Part shown: in pieces, positions 34,092-43,972 of the stretch
How the letters are laid out: every line of letters begins with the position of its first letter
How positions within the stretch are numbered: position 1 is the stretch's first letter
Translations under genes and position numbers: made by a program
The notes under the pieces: model-generated
Database searches by the model: none
What the model was told of the DNA's origin: nothing
What the model saw: only the letters and a program-made list of their open reading frames with translations
Source: Verrucomicrobiota bacterium
Lineage (GTDB): Bacteria > Verrucomicrobiota > Verrucomicrobiia > CAIQCK01
Assembly: GCA_026397915.1 (NCBI GenBank)
Contig: JAPLTX010000016.1
Span: 1-64,000 of the forward strand
Direction: 5' to 3'
DNA length: 64,000 bases

Positions 34092-35530
34092 AAACGTGGC
34101 GGCTTCTATGCGCATTGACGATGGCGGGTGTCTTCGCAGCCAACTGCACAGCGGAAACTGCTAGCAGCAAACCCAACATCATCTTCATCTACGTGGACAA
34201 CCTCGGCTACGGCGACCTCGGTTGCTACGGCTCGAAACTCCACCGCACGCCGCACGTGGATCGCATGGCCGCCGAGGGCGTGCGCCTGACCAGCTTCTAC
34301 AGCGCCAGCGGCGTCTGCACGCCGTCGCGCGCCGCGCTGATGAGCGGCTGTTATCCGCGCCGCGTGAACATGCACGTCAGTGGCGCCGGGCTGCCCGTGC
34401 TGAGGCCGATGGATAGGAAAGGACTGCATCCGAACGAGGTCACCATCGCGAAGTCGCTCAAGGATTGTGGCTACACCACGATGTGCATCGGCAAGTGGCA
34501 CCTCGGCGACCAGCTGTCGTTCCTGCCGACGCAGCACGGCTTTGACCGTTACTTCGGCATTCCCTACAGTGACGACCAGACGCCATCAAAGAACTTCCCA
34601 AACTGGCCGCCGCTGCCGTTGATGCGTCAGGAGAAGGTGATCGAAGCGCCTGTGGACCGTGATTACCTCACAAAGAGATACACGGAGGAAACGATCCGGT
34701 TTCTCACCGAGAACAAAAACCGACCGTTCTTTCTCTACCTGCCGCACGCGATGCCCGGCAGCACGGCGCGACCGTTCGCCAGCCCGGAGTTTCAGGGCAA
34801 GTCCAGGAATGGCCCCTACGGCGACAGCGTCGAGGAACTCGACTGGTCCATCGGCGAAATCCTCGCCGCGCTCAAAAAGCTCGACCTCGACGAGAAGACG
34901 CTCGTGGTCTGGACGTCCGACAACGGCGCCGTCCGCCGCAACCCGCCGCAAGGCAGCAACGCGCCACTCAAAGGCTGGGGCTACGACACCTCCGAGGGCG
35001 CGATGCGCATGCCGTGCGTCGTGCGTTGGCCCGGAAAAGTTCCTGCCGGCAAGGTTTGCGACGAACTTTGCGCGATGATGGACTGGCTGCCGACGTTCGC
35101 GAAGCTCGGCGGCGGCGAGCCGCCGAAGGACCGCATCATTGACGGCCACGACATCCGGCCGTTTCTCTTCAGCGAGCCGGGCGCGAAGTCGCGTTACGAC
35201 GAGGTTGGATTCTTCTACTACATGATGGACCAGTTGCAAGCCGTGCGCGCCGGCCCGTGGAAGCTCTACCTGCCGTTGGAGAACAAGCTTATGAGCCTGC
35301 GGCGAAATCAGGAAAAGTTTCCCGCGGCGCTCTACGACGTGCGCAACGACATTAGCGAGACGAAGGAAGTTTCCGCCGAGCATCCCGACGTCGTCGCGCG
35401 TCTCGCCGCGCTGGCCGACAAGGCTCGCGCCGACCTCGGCGACCTCGGCCGCGATGGCAAAGGCCAGCGCCCCGCCGGTTACGTGGACAACCCGAAACCG
35501 CAGGTCCTTGCGCCGCCAGCCCGCAATTAA
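34088..35530 (+). CDS. Secreted arylsulfatase, copy 4
   Basis: 480 residues with a signal peptide ending near TAETAS. The Ca site reads [10 protein letters not shown], with Asn for the second Asp of the common DDLG. This variant also occurs in active sulfatases, so I do not call it dead. Cys77 in [13 protein letters not shown] is the maturation site, followed by GKWHLGD and WTSDNGAV. It is translationally coupled to copy 3 and followed by copy 5 after ~40 bp. The tandem of three (32562-37074) implies stepwise desulfation of one complex substrate. Confidence 0.94.
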   Translation: MKTWRLLCALTMAGVFAANCTAETASSKPNIIFIYVDNLGYGDLGCYGSKLHRTPHVDRMAAEGVRLTSFYSASGVCTPSRAALMSGCYPRRVNMHVSGAGLPVLRPMDRKGLHPNEVTIAKSLKDCGYTTMCIGKWHLGDQLSFLPTQHGFDRYFGIPYSDDQTPSKNFPNWPPLPLMRQEKVIEAPVDRDYLTKRYTEETIRFLTENKNRPFFLYLPHAMPGSTARPFASPEFQGKSRNGPYGDSVEELDWSIGEILAALKKLDLDEKTLVVWTSDNGAVRRNPPQGSNAPLKGWGYDTSEGAMRMPCVVRWPGKVPAGKVCDELCAMMDWLPTFAKLGGGEPPKDRIIDGHDIRPFLFSEPGAKSRYDEVGFFYYMMDQLQAVRAGPWKLYLPLENKLMSLRRNQEKFPAALYDVRNDISETKEVSAEHPDVVARLAALADKARADLGDLGRDGKGQRPAGYVDNPKPQVLAPPARN

Positions 35531-35571
35531 CGTTGCAGCCCGTCAGACGGAATTGTAGGAAACTGTCCGCC

Positions 35572-37074
35572 ATGAACAACGCACTTCGCTCCTTTCTCGT
35601 CCTCGTCGTCCTGTCCCTCTGCGCCGCGTCCGCGGACCGCGCCTCCGCAGCCGGCGACGCCAAGCGCCCGAACGTCCTCTTCATCCTTTGCGACGACCTC
35701 CGCTGGAACGCGCTGAGTTGCGCGGGCCATCCGCATCTGAAGACGCCGAACATTGACCGGCTTGCCGCCGAGGGCGTGCGGTTTGCGAACACGTTCTGCA
35801 CCACGTCGCTCTGCTCGCCGAGCCGCGCGAGCATCCTCACCGGACTCTACGGGCACTCGCACGGCGTGCGCGACAACTTCACCGAGCTGCCGTCGAACCT
35901 CACGCACTGGCCGCAGCGCCTGCGCGAGGAGGGCTACGAGACGGCCTACATGGGGAAGTGGCACATGGGCGAGGACAACGACATGCCGCGCTGGGGCTTC
36001 GACTACTTCGTGACGCACAAAGGTCAGGGAAAATACTTCGACACCGAGTGGAACTTCCACGGCAACCGTCGCAAGGTGTTGAAGGGCTACTACACCACCA
36101 TCATCACCGAGATGGCGCGCTTCTGGATGAGGCAAAATCACGCCGGCAAGCCATGGGCGCTTTGCGTGGGCCACAAGGCGCCGCACAGCTTTTACACGCC
36201 GGAGGAGAAATACGCGCACACGTTCGACAATGTGCGCGTGCCGTATCCCGACACCGCTTTTCACCTCGACGACAAGCCTGCGTGGATCCGCGAACGGCTC
36301 TACACGTGGCACGGCATCTACGGCCCGCTGTTCGAGTGGCGGAAGAAGTTTCCCGACGACCGGCCCGAGGCCGTGAAGGATTTCGAGAACATGGTGCATG
36401 GCTACTGGGGCACCATCCTCAGCGTGGATGACGGCATCGGGCGGTTGCTCGCCTTCCTCGCGGACACGAAGCAACTCGACAACACCATCATCGTCTTCAT
36501 GGGCGACAACGGACTGATCGAGGGCGAGCACGGTATGGTGGACAAGCGCACCGCGCACGAGGCGAGCCTGCGCATCCCACTCATCGTGCGTTACCCCGGC
36601 CTCGCGAGCGGAAAAGTGATCCCGCAGCAGGCGCTCACGATTGATGTCGCGCCAAGCATCCTCGACCTCTGCGGCGCAAAGCCGCTGGAGAACATCCATG
36701 GCAAATCGTGGGTAAAGCTCGTGCGCGAGGGCGACGAGTCGTGGCGCAAGGCGTGGTTCTACGAATACAACTACGAGAAGCAATTCCCCTATACGCCCAA
36801 TGTTCGCGCTGTCCGCACCGATGATTGGAAATACATCCACTACCCACACGGCGACGGCGCTCCCGACCGCCACATGGCGGAGCTATACAACCTGAAGAAC
36901 GATCCCGACGAGCGCCACAACCTCATCGCCGACCCCGCGAACGCGAAGAAGCTCAAGGAACTCCAAGCCGAACTGGCGCGCCTGATGAAAGCGACCGGAC
37001 TCACCACGAAGACCGACAAGATGCCGCTCGACGAAGGCGTCAAACAGCAGTTGCCCGATCAGAAGATACGGTAA
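35572..37074 (+). CDS. Secreted sulfatase, copy 5
   Basis: 500 residues from the ATG at 35572, which opens a signal peptide ([19 protein letters not shown]). Features: [20 protein letters not shown] (metal site), Cys81 in [20 protein letters not shown] (formylglycine precursor), GKWHMG, and [22 protein letters not shown]. The last is characteristic of the choline-sulfatase/iduronate-sulfatase/heparan-sulfatase branch. It has an extended C-terminal domain ending with [26 protein letters not shown]. Last gene of the sulfatase run. Confidence 0.94.
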   Translation: MNNALRSFLVLVVLSLCAASADRASAAGDAKRPNVLFILCDDLRWNALSCAGHPHLKTPNIDRLAAEGVRFANTFCTTSLCSPSRASILTGLYGHSHGVRDNFTELPSNLTHWPQRLREEGYETAYMGKWHMGEDNDMPRWGFDYFVTHKGQGKYFDTEWNFHGNRRKVLKGYYTTIITEMARFWMRQNHAGKPWALCVGHKAPHSFYTPEEKYAHTFDNVRVPYPDTAFHLDDKPAWIRERLYTWHGIYGPLFEWRKKFPDDRPEAVKDFENMVHGYWGTILSVDDGIGRLLAFLADTKQLDNTIIVFMGDNGLIEGEHGMVDKRTAHEASLRIPLIVRYPGLASGKVIPQQALTIDVAPSILDLCGAKPLENIHGKSWVKLVREGDESWRKAWFYEYNYEKQFPYTPNVRAVRTDDWKYIHYPHGDGAPDRHMAELYNLKNDPDERHNLIADPANAKKLKELQAELARLMKATGLTTKTDKMPLDEGVKQQLPDQKIR

Positions 37075-37208
37075 GAGCGACCCACGAAGATTTCTGCGCG
37101 GCGAGACGAGACTCCGTCGAGCCTTCGTTCCTCCAAGGCACCGTCGTGTTTGGGCTGCGGACGACGTTCTCGTTCCGCCCCTCGCCTTCCAAACACCGGA
37201 ACGCTGAC

Positions 37209-37646
37209 TCAACCCACGAGGTCTTTGCCGGTTGAAGTAACGGTGAGCTTGCCGTGCTTGACGCCTTTGGCGGCAATGAGCTGGTCGGCGATGGACTTGA
37301 TGGCGGCGGCCTTCCCGCGGACCAGCAGCACCTCCATGCAATTGTCGTGGTCGAGGTGTGCGTGGACGGTGGAGATGATGACGTGCTCGTGGTCGTGCTG
37401 GATGTCCGTCAGCAGCGCCGGAAGGTGGCGCTTGTGGTGGTCGTAGAGCAGCGTGATCGTGCCGGCGATCTCCTGATTGCCGTGTTGCTGGTGGTGCTCG
37501 ACAAGCTGGGCGCGGATCATGTCGGCGATGGCCAGTGAACGGTTGGTGTAGCCCTTCTCGCGCGTCATCGCGTCGAGGCTCTCAAGAAGCTGTTTGTTCA
37601 GCGACACGCTGAACCGTGAGACGCCGTCATGGTGAGATCGTTTCAT
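37209..37646 (-). CDS. nikR: Nickel-responsive ribbon-helix-helix regulator NikR
   Basis: 145 residues. The N-terminal ribbon-helix-helix (VSRFSVSLNKQLLESLDAMTREKGYTNRSLAIADMIR, about 9-45) binds DNA. The C-terminal ACT-like domain tetramerises and binds Ni(II). Ligands His84, His95, His97 and Cys103 in QHDHEH...TVHAHLDHDNCME have the same 11/2/6 spacing as the square-planar site of Escherichia coli NikR (76, 87, 89, 95). The start at 37646 is preferred to 37694 because it opens the RHH domain and leaves a candidate operator upstream. No nickel transporter, urease or hydrogenase lies in the window, so targets other than itself are unknown. Confidence 0.93.
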   Translation of the reverse strand: MKRSHHDGVSRFSVSLNKQLLESLDAMTREKGYTNRSLAIADMIRAQLVEHHQQHGNQEIAGTITLLYDHHKRHLPALLTDIQHDHEHVIISTVHAHLDHDNCMEVLLVRGKAAAIKSIADQLIAAKGVKHGKLTVTSTGKDLVG

Positions 37647-37647
37647 G

Positions 37648-37694
37648 GTGTTACGTTTGGACGACCTGTGTAACACAACGCGAGGGGCAGTCAA
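37648..37694 (-). promoter_or_regulatory. Candidate nikR promoter with NikR-type operator
   Basis: GTGTTAC (37648-37654) and GTAACAC (37670-37676) form a perfect 7-bp inverted repeat with a 15-bp spacer, directly before the nikR ATG. Reading on the minus strand, TTGACT (37694-37689) and TACACA (37672-37667) are spaced by 16 bp and could be -35/-10 elements, the latter overlapping one operator arm. This layout predicts autorepression. The arm sequence agrees with NikR sites described for non-enteric prokaryotes. Confidence 0.65.
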
Positions 37695-37975
37695 GCGCGG
37701 TTCGCGGCAGAGGCGGCGGGAGTTCGGGATGGCAGATGGGAATTGGAAGCTGGCGGCGGCAGAGCGATCCGCGCCGGGAAGATGGCCCGGAAAGCTCTCG
37801 CCAATACCCAGCCATGCCTGTTACAAACCGAACGAGCCGGGGCAGTGGCTCCGGCTTATGATGGGCGGTGATCCGCCTGTTTGCCTTTGCCGGTTTCAAT
37901 ATGAAACGCCGCAACCGCGCAATTCATTCTGGAGAAACGAAACGGCAAGTTCCAGTTCGCAACACTGTCACCGTG
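37695..37975. other. Intergenic, no supported gene
   Basis: About 280 bp between the nikR promoter and the dyad at 37976. Open frames on both strands have no recognisable protein character. No repeat was seen here. Confidence 0.4.
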
Positions 37976-37999
37976 TTAGGCTACAGTTCTGTAGTCTAA
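37976..37999. promoter_or_regulatory. BlaI/MecI/CopY-like operator dyad (candidate)
   Basis: TTAGGCTACAG (37976-37986) and CTGTAGTCTAA (37989-37999) are inverted with one mismatch around a central TT. The TACA...TGTA core is the hallmark of sites bound by BlaI/MecI/CopY-family repressors. It lies about 58 bp before a small membrane gene. No such repressor is encoded in this window. Confidence 0.5.
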
Positions 38000-38057
38000 A
38001 TATGTTAGCCGCTGACGTATGCCTCCATCCTTGCGCCATCGAATTTGTGCCCGACCG

Positions 38058-38237
38058 ATGATGATTTCATGGGTGCTCGGCACATTCATGTTTTGGATTC
38101 CTGCCACGGTTGTTCTTCATCGTGAGGGTGTATTCCCGGCTGTTTTCACTGAGGTTACGTCCGTTCTCTGCCTGTTGCTCGCTTATGCTTGTCTGTCTGG
38201 ACTTGGCTTCTTTGCTGGTGCCTTCACCGTGCTCTGA
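38058..38237 (+). CDS. Small hydrophobic membrane protein, unknown
   Basis: 59 residues (MMISWVLGTFMFWIP...), with two hydrophobic stretches likely to span the membrane: about residues 3-16 and 30-55 (TSVLCLLLAYACLSGLGFFAG). It follows the operator-like dyad and precedes another short gene by 12 bp. Small size and lack of a recognised family keep confidence low. Confidence 0.4.
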   Translation: MMISWVLGTFMFWIPATVVLHREGVFPAVFTEVTSVLCLLLAYACLSGLGFFAGAFTVL

Positions 38238-38249
38238 CTCGTTATCCGG

Positions 38250-38525
38250 ATGTGTAGGCACATCAACGGTGCCCCGTTTACTGTCGGCGATTATGTCACT
38301 ATTCTCATCGGCCCCAGGACTGGAACTGTGGCGAGAGTTTATGAGCTTACTCGCGGGCAGGGTGGCGACTTGCTGCCACGTCTTGACCTCGGCACTGAAA
38401 CGCGAGACAAGTGTCTCGACGTTTTCGACGACTACACACTGCTCCGCCATTCCAGTGACGGCATTGCGAGCGTCAACACACATACAACGTCTCAAGCGAA
38501 CAAATCCAATGCGAACGCGGCCTAA
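38250..38525 (+). CDS. Short KOW-like protein, unknown
   Basis: 91 residues. FTVGDYVTILIGPRTGTVARVYELTRGQGGDLLPRLDL has the beta-barrel pattern of KOW/SH3-like motifs (V-x-I-x-x-G-P-x-x-G-x-V), suggesting nucleic-acid or ribosome binding. The C-terminal tail (SVNTHTTSQANKSNANAA) is low-complexity. Its composition is less GC-rich than that of its neighbours. It may be transcribed with the small membrane gene from the dyad-controlled region. Function unknown. Confidence 0.5.
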   Translation: MCRHINGAPFTVGDYVTILIGPRTGTVARVYELTRGQGGDLLPRLDLGTETRDKCLDVFDDYTLLRHSSDGIASVNTHTTSQANKSNANAA

Positions 38526-38580
38526 ACAGACGCCTAACTTGTTTTCGTTAAACCGATCCGGGCGAAGATAGCCGTCATCG

Positions 38581-40395
38581 TTAGGGAACCTGGAGCTTCT
38601 CGAAGCTTTCTTCGATGAAGGTGGTGTTTTGGATGCGGGCGAGGCGGGTGTAGAGGCCGTCCTGTGCCAGCAATTCGTCGTGGGTGCCGCGCTCGACGAT
38701 GCGACCCTGGCGCAGGACGAGAATCTGGTCGGCCCGGCGGATGGTGCTGAGGCGGTGGGCAATGACGAAGCTGGTGCGGTGGGCCATGAGACGGTCGAGG
38801 GCTTCCTGGATGAGCCGTTCGGTGGCGGTGTCCACGCTGGCGGTGGCTTCGTCGAGGATGAGCAAAGGGGTGTTCTTCAACAGCGCGCGGGCAATGCTAA
38901 TGCGTTGTTTCTCGCCGACGCTGAGTTTGACACCACGTTCGCCGACGCGGGAATCGTAGCCGTCTGGAAGGCGGCTAATGAACTCGTGGCAGTTGGCGGC
39001 GCGCGCCGCGTCCTGCAACTCCGCCTCCGTCGCATCGAGTTTTCCGTAGAGGATGTTCTCGCGGACGGTGCCGTTGAAGAGGAACGGCTCCTGGCTGACG
39101 ATGCTGATCTGGGCGCGGAGCGATTCGAGGCTCGCGGCGGCGATGTCCTGGCCGTCAAGGGTGATGCGGCCCCCAGAGGTTTCGTAAAAGGCCGGCAGGA
39201 GGTTGACGAGGGTGGACTTGCCCGCGCCGGTCGGCCCGACGAGCGCGATGACCTCGCCGGGGCGCGCGTGGAGAGAGATGTCGTGCAACACCGGCTGGCC
39301 GTCCTGGTAACGGAACTGGACGTTTTCAAAAACCACCTCGCCGCGCACGGGCGTGCGTAGCGTCTGCGTGCGGCGCGGGTCGCGTCCCTCGGGCGCGGCG
39401 TCGAGGATGTCGAAGACGCGCTCGCCGGCGGCGCGGGCGGACTGGAGCATCTGGTTCAAACCGTGCAGCCGGCCGATGGGTTCGTAGAAGAGCGCGAGGT
39501 AGAGGATGAAACCCATGAGCTGGCCGATCGTCATGTCGCCGACGATGGCCTGACGTCCGCCAATCCAGAGCACGAGGCCGGTGCCGAGCGCGGCGACGAA
39601 GCTCATCGCGGGCGAGTAGTTCGACCACGCGCGCATGATGCCGAGCGTGCTGCGGCGAAGGTCGTCGGCGCGCGTGGCGAAGCGGTCGTCCTCGTGGGAC
39701 TCCTGGCCGAAGGCTTTGATCTGGCGGATGCCCTGAAGGTTGTCCATGAGGAGGGCGTTCATGGCGCTGGCGGCTTCGCGTTGCGCGCGATAACGGCGAT
39801 GAGCGGTGAGCGTATACCAGAGCGCGCCGCCGGCCAGCAGTGGCAGTGGAATCAACGCCACCGCCGCGAGCGCCGGGTTCATCGCGAACAGAATCACCAG
39901 CACGCCGATCACGCTGAGGATGGAGACGGTGCCCTGCTCGGTGCCGTCAATCAGCAGGCGCTCGACGTTGTTCACGTCCTCGACGACGCGCGTCATCAGA
40001 TCGCCGGAAGCGCGCTGGTCGAAGTAGTTCACCGGGAGCCGCTGGAGCCGGCTGTAGAGCTGGCGGCGCATGTCGAAGATGACGTTTTGTTCCAGCGTGT
40101 TGTTGATGCGGATGCGCAGGCCGTTGAACACGTCGCGCAACAGAAACGCCCCCAGCAGCGCCAGCATGACGGGCGCGAGCATCTCCAGCCGTTTCTTCGC
40201 GATGATGTCGTCAATGACAAACTGGGTCAGCTTCGGGAACGCGAAGGCGAAGACCAGCGAGAGCACCGCGCAAGCGACCGTGCCGAGCGCCATCCATTTG
40301 TAGGGGCGCAGATAGACGCTGACGCGGCGGATGATCTCCCACGACGACCGGGCCTTCGCCGTCATCGTGGGATCGCCGCGTCTGGAACTGGGCAT
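38581..40395 (-). CDS. ABC exporter, fused permease-ATPase (MsbA/LmrA type)
   Basis: About 604 residues. An N-terminal six-helix type IV exporter domain (about residues 20-320; MALGTVACAVLSLVFAFAFP, VSILSVIGVLVILFAMNPALAAVAL) is joined to an ATPase. The ATPase has Walker A GPTGAGKST (near 387), signature LSVGEKQR, Walker B LLILDEATAS and an H-loop His (FVIAHRLST). It works as a homodimer exporting lipids, drugs or peptides; lipid A-type flipping is plausible but not proven. Starts at 40410 (GTG) or 40365 are also possible. The C-terminal tail ends with FIEESFEKLQVP. A palindromic element (40461-40519) lies upstream. Confidence 0.93.
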   Translation of the reverse strand: MPSSRRGDPTMTAKARSSWEIIRRVSVYLRPYKWMALGTVACAVLSLVFAFAFPKLTQFVIDDIIAKKRLEMLAPVMLALLGAFLLRDVFNGLRIRINNTLEQNVIFDMRRQLYSRLQRLPVNYFDQRASGDLMTRVVEDVNNVERLLIDGTEQGTVSILSVIGVLVILFAMNPALAAVALIPLPLLAGGALWYTLTAHRRYRAQREAASAMNALLMDNLQGIRQIKAFGQESHEDDRFATRADDLRRSTLGIMRAWSNYSPAMSFVAALGTGLVLWIGGRQAIVGDMTIGQLMGFILYLALFYEPIGRLHGLNQMLQSARAAGERVFDILDAAPEGRDPRRTQTLRTPVRGEVVFENVQFRYQDGQPVLHDISLHARPGEVIALVGPTGAGKSTLVNLLPAFYETSGGRITLDGQDIAAASLESLRAQISIVSQEPFLFNGTVRENILYGKLDATEAELQDAARAANCHEFISRLPDGYDSRVGERGVKLSVGEKQRISIARALLKNTPLLILDEATASVDTATERLIQEALDRLMAHRTSFVIAHRLSTIRRADQILVLRQGRIVERGTHDELLAQDGLYTRLARIQNTTFIEESFEKLQVP

Positions 40396-40460
40396 GCCCG
40401 ATTTTCTCACCGCGCAAGTTAAGCAAGCAGCCGAGGAAAATCACATTCTTTTCCAGCAGG

Positions 40461-40519
40461 GTGGCGCAAGCTTCCAGCTCGCAGAATCCTGACGACCGCA
40501 AGCTGGAAGCTTGCGCCAC
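40461..40519. repeat. Palindromic intergenic element (REP-like), 19-bp perfect arms
   Basis: GTGGCGCAAGCTTCCAGCT (40461-40479) and its exact reverse complement (40501-40519) are separated by 21 bp. The complementarity extends to ~22 bp with one mismatch. It sits between the GH95 gene end (40533) and the ABC exporter start, both on the minus strand, so it would also form a strong RNA hairpin between them. Confidence 0.85.
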
Positions 40520-40532
40520 TTTCCGGCAAGCC

Positions 40533-42890
40533 TCACTGGAGGCTGGCATCGAGCTGGCGCGATTGCCCTGGCCTCAAACTCAGGTCAACCACCTTCTCGC
40601 CGTATCGCGTCTTGCACGCGGTGCCGTTGGTGCTGCGGATCGTGGCGGCGGCGAGCTTGCTGTCCTTCCATGCGATGTCCACCTCGAAGCCGCCGCGAAC
40701 GCGCAGGCCCTTGACGTTGCCGCTGGGCCATGCTTTCGGGAGCGCGGGCAGGAGATGGATGAGAAATGTGCCGTCAGGATTGCGGATGTGGCTTTGCAGC
40801 AGCATCTCCGCGATGCCGGCGGACGCGCCGAAGTTGCCATCAATCTGGAACGGCGGATGGGAGTCGAAGAGATTCGGATACATACCGCCCTGGCCCTTCA
40901 CGGTGCCGATGGGCTGGAGGAGATTGCGCAGGATCAACAACGCATGATCGCCGTCGAGGAAACGCGCCCAGAGGTTGACCTTCCAGCCCATGCTCCAGCC
41001 CGTGGCGGCGTCGCCGCGGTAGATGAGCGACTGGCGCGCCGCGTCGAAGAATCTCTTGTCCTGCCATGTAATGTCGTCGCCGGGATAAACGCCCCAGAGG
41101 TGCGAGACGTGCCGGTGCGTGTTCTTCGGGTCGTCTTTGTCTTCGAGCCATTCTTGGAGCTGGCGATGCTGGCCGACTTGGTTCGGCGCGATGCGCGGGC
41201 GCAGTTCCGCGAGCTTGGCGGCAAACTCCTCGTCCGTGCCGAGAACCTTTGCCGCTTCGATGCACGCGCCGAAGAGCGAGCGGATGATCTGGTGGTCCAT
41301 CGTCGGCCCCATGACGAGGCCGCCTTGCTCCGGCGAGTTCGACGGGCCGCTGACGAGCCATTTGGTTTGCGGGTCCTCCACGAGGTAGTCGGTGTAGAAC
41401 TGCGCGGCTCCTCTCATCAGCGGGAAGGCGGTCTTCTTCAGAAACTGGCGGTCTTGCGTGAAGAGGAAGTGTTCCCAAAGATGCAGCGCCATCCAGCCGC
41501 TGCCGGTGACCCAGATACCGTGGTTGGCGGCGTTGATCGGCGCGGCACCGCGCCAGAGGTCAAAGTTGTGATGCACTACCCAACCGCTTGCGCCGTAGTG
41601 TTCCTTCGCGACAACGCGACCTGTCTCTGCCAGATCGGCCAGCGCGGCGAACAGCGGCTCGTGGCACTCGCCCAGCGCGCCCACCTCGGCGGGCCAATAG
41701 TTCATCTCGGTGTTGATGTTGCAGGTGTATTTGCTGTCCCACGGCGGACGAAGCTTGTCGTTCCAAATGCCCTGAAGGTTTGCAGGCTGGCCGCCCGCAC
41801 GGCTGGAGCCGATGAGCATGTAGCGGCCGTATTGGAACGCGAGCGCGGCAAGCTCCGGGTCGTTGCCGGCGGCGAACTCCCTGATGCGCTGGTCGGTCGG
41901 GTTTTTCGCGGAGGGCGTGCGGCCAAGGTCGAGGCTCACGCGGCCGAATAACGCCTTGTGGTCGGCGGTGTGTGCCGGCAGCAACTGTTCCCATGACTTG
42001 TTTGCCGACTTCCTTAGCAGAGCCGCGCAACGTGCCGTCGGATCCGCGGTGAGATCGCGGTAGCTCTTGAAGTTCGTCGCAGCGACCAACCGGATAATGA
42101 GCGCGCTGGCGCCAGTGACGCGCACGGCGTCCTGCTCAGCCGCGATTTTGCCGTCGTCGGCCGAGAGAACAGCGCGGCTCTCGAAGCGAACACCGTCCAG
42201 ATCAACTTGACCGCGCAAGACGAGCGTCTGGCCGTCGGCGCTGACCTTCGCATTGTTGTGGGGACTGTTGAGACGCACAACGCAATTGAGCTTGCCTGGT
42301 TTGCTGGCCTCCAGCCCGACGCAAAGCGCGCGGTCGGGATATGACGCGAACACGACGCGCCGGAACGTGACATCGCCGCATTTGTATTCCGTCACCGCCA
42401 GCGCCTGGTCGAGGTCGAGCCAGCGGCGGTAGTCGGTGGCCTTGTCGTGGCCGTCGAACTCAATCCAGAGGTCTCCGCACGGCTGATACGCCTTCTGGCG
42501 CAGCGGCTCGCTCATGAACCCCCGCATGGCAAGATCCTCGGATTCCTTCTGCTTGGCGCGGGCGGCTTTTATTTGGCCTTGCAGTTCGAGCGCACGACCC
42601 TCGAACAACAACCGCCGCATCTCCGGCAATGCCTTCACCGCGCCTTTGTGAGCATAGGAGTGCGGCTGGCCAGTCCAGATCGTGTGTTCGTTGAACTGGA
42701 TATGCTCGACCAGCACGCCGCCATAGATCATTGCGCCGATGTGGCCGTTGCCGACGGGCAGCGCCTCTTCCCATTTCGTCGCCGGCTGGCGATACCACAG
42801 GCAGAGCGGCGCGTCCGGCGCGACCTGAGCAACAGCAGTAACGACCATGACTCCCAACGCAGCAATCGCAGCATGCTGTTTGGTTTTCAT
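40533..42890 (-). CDS. GH95 family alpha-L-fucosidase (or related alpha-galactosidase)
   Basis: 785 residues from the ATG at 42890, whose ATGA overlaps the preceding gene's stop; a longer upstream frame is out-of-context. Signal peptide ([15 protein letters not shown]). The N-terminal beta-domain begins [28 protein letters not shown], the GH95 hallmark. The (alpha/alpha)6 core contains [12 protein letters not shown] (about residue 392), whose Asn residues activate water in the family, and [19 protein letters not shown] (about 683) with the catalytic Asp. It hydrolyses alpha-1,2-linked L-fucose, or L-galactose in some members, from glycans. With Fkp later in the window it supports fucose release and reuse. 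Confidence 0.93.
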   Translation of the reverse strand: MKTKQHAAIAALGVMVVTAVAQVAPDAPLCLWYRQPATKWEEALPVGNGHIGAMIYGGVLVEHIQFNEHTIWTGQPHSYAHKGAVKALPEMRRLLFEGRALELQGQIKAARAKQKESEDLAMRGFMSEPLRQKAYQPCGDLWIEFDGHDKATDYRRWLDLDQALAVTEYKCGDVTFRRVVFASYPDRALCVGLEASKPGKLNCVVRLNSPHNNAKVSADGQTLVLRGQVDLDGVRFESRAVLSADDGKIAAEQDAVRVTGASALIIRLVAATNFKSYRDLTADPTARCAALLRKSANKSWEQLLPAHTADHKALFGRVSLDLGRTPSAKNPTDQRIREFAAGNDPELAALAFQYGRYMLIGSSRAGGQPANLQGIWNDKLRPPWDSKYTCNINTEMNYWPAEVGALGECHEPLFAALADLAETGRVVAKEHYGASGWVVHHNFDLWRGAAPINAANHGIWVTGSGWMALHLWEHFLFTQDRQFLKKTAFPLMRGAAQFYTDYLVEDPQTKWLVSGPSNSPEQGGLVMGPTMDHQIIRSLFGACIEAAKVLGTDEEFAAKLAELRPRIAPNQVGQHRQLQEWLEDKDDPKNTHRHVSHLWGVYPGDDITWQDKRFFDAARQSLIYRGDAATGWSMGWKVNLWARFLDGDHALLILRNLLQPIGTVKGQGGMYPNLFDSHPPFQIDGNFGASAGIAEMLLQSHIRNPDGTFLIHLLPALPKAWPSGNVKGLRVRGGFEVDIAWKDSKLAAATIRSTNGTACKTRYGEKVVDLSLRPGQSRQLDASLQ

Positions 42891-43654
42891 TCTGCGTTTT
42901 GGTCCAGCATTCCTTCCTTGGCCGCGGCGCGGCGGGTGTAGATGCCCCAGACAATCCAGACCACGATAAAGAGCGCGACCGCGCCGAACAGGTAAGCGGC
43001 AGTCAAGCCAAGATGTTCTTTGCGAAGACCGGCGCCGATCAGAGTCGTCGGCACGGCCTCGGGAATCAGCCCGATGATGGTGCCGAGGAAAAACTCGCGC
43101 CGTCGGATGGGCGAAAGTGCAAGGACGGTGTTGGTCACAATGCCGGGTAGCGGCAGTTGGCGGAAGAGGATGACGGCGGGAACGGTGTTGTGTTTGAGCT
43201 TGGCGGCGAGCTTCTGCCACGTGGGATGCTTGCGCAAAAGCGAGTCGCGCAGGCCCAACTGCCGCACCGCGAAGAACACGGCGCTGTAACCAATCATCGT
43301 TCCGATGCAGGTCCAAACCATGCCTCCCCAGAAGGCAAACAACGCTCCGCCGATGAAGTGAAAGACCAGCCGCGAGACACCCGCGGCGACCAGCACCGCG
43401 ACAGTCAACATGAACACAACCGGTGCCCAGGGACCACAATCCTGAATGAACCGCTTGAGGACCGGCAGGTTCTCCGAGATGAAGTGGCGGACTTGCGGCA
43501 AGGAGGTCAGCAGCAACAACCCCACCAGCACGGCAAAGAGAATCCCAGCCTTCCGGAAGGCACTGCGCTCAATCCGGGCCATTTCTTCGCGCTCCTTGCC
43601 GGGATCTGCGGCCTTGCCAGCGCCTGCAATCAATTGGTCATCAGGTCTCGCCAT
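42887..43654 (-). CDS. TVP38/TMEM64 (DedA-like, VTT domain) membrane protein
   Basis: 255 residues with about five hydrophobic segments. The VTT domain is seen as [33 protein letters not shown], then [35 protein letters not shown], including the re-entrant-loop motif around Pro-Leu-Pro. Proteins of this superfamily are proposed phospholipid scramblases or transporters. The N-terminus is charged and cytoplasmic. It is translationally coupled by ATGA to the GH95 gene downstream, an odd pairing that may only reflect shared transcription. Confidence 0.9.
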   Translation of the reverse strand: MARPDDQLIAGAGKAADPGKEREEMARIERSAFRKAGILFAVLVGLLLLTSLPQVRHFISENLPVLKRFIQDCGPWAPVVFMLTVAVLVAAGVSRLVFHFIGGALFAFWGGMVWTCIGTMIGYSAVFFAVRQLGLRDSLLRKHPTWQKLAAKLKHNTVPAVILFRQLPLPGIVTNTVLALSPIRRREFFLGTIIGLIPEAVPTTLIGAGLRKEHLGLTAAYLFGAVALFIVVWIVWGIYTRRAAAKEGMLDQNAE

Positions 43655-43927
43655 CGAACATTCTCAGAGGCGAACAGTGTAGCCGACACTGGCGGGCGGT
43701 TCAACAAAAGCCGCAGCCGCCGGCAATCTCAGTAATTTCAGCAAGATTCCGCTTGCGCAGATGGCAACGGTTGCCTATATGCTGGCAGATGGTAAGCACC
43801 AGCGGCAGCCGGCACCGTAACGGTAGGCGGCCGCAGCAGGGGCGACCAGGTGCGGTGAGCTTGGAGCTGTTCCTCCAGGACCGCGCGGGACGCCCGATGG
43901 AAAAGATGGCAGGAGAGCAAACAACGA
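43655..43927 (+). other. infC 5' leader and promoter region, no gene
   Basis: About 270 bp, divergent from the membrane gene to the left. Short inverted repeats such as ACCGTAACGGT suggest structured RNA. I could not match it to a known leader class. Confidence 0.4.
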
Positions 43928-43972
43928 ATGAACGATGCTGTTCAGGAGGTGGCTTATAGCCACCTTCGTTAG
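43928..43972 (+). CDS. Possible 14-codon leader peptide overlapping the infC start
   Basis: ATG at 43928 with AGGAGAG at 43911-43917 reads MNDAVQEVAYSHLR and stops at 43972, in a different frame from infC. Its translation would pass through the SD and hairpin at the infC start, so it could control infC access. There is no residue bias like that of amino-acid attenuators. Confidence 0.35.
   Translation: MNDAVQEVAYSHLR
43944..43964 (+). promoter_or_regulatory. infC start-site hairpin with SD and non-canonical ATA start
   Basis: AGGAGG (43944-43949) precedes an in-frame ATA (43956-43958) by 6 nt. GGTGGCT (43948-43954) pairs perfectly with AGCCACC (43958-43964) around a 3-nt loop, so the start codon lies in the hairpin loop/stem junction and two SD guanines are sequestered. 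Confidence 0.6.

Noticed and set aside
32049-34115. 688-residue minus-strand frame opposite the third sulfatase
   Set aside because: Antisense shadow of a GC-rich gene. The plus frame carries signal peptide and sulfatase signature.
40533-43439. 968-residue version of the GH95 protein
   Set aside because: The extension lies antiframe over the TVP38-type gene. The ATGA overlap and signal peptide place the start at 42890.
43740-43927. RNase P, SRP or tmRNA gene in the infC leader region
   Set aside because: None of the conserved sequence boxes of these RNAs is present on either strand.
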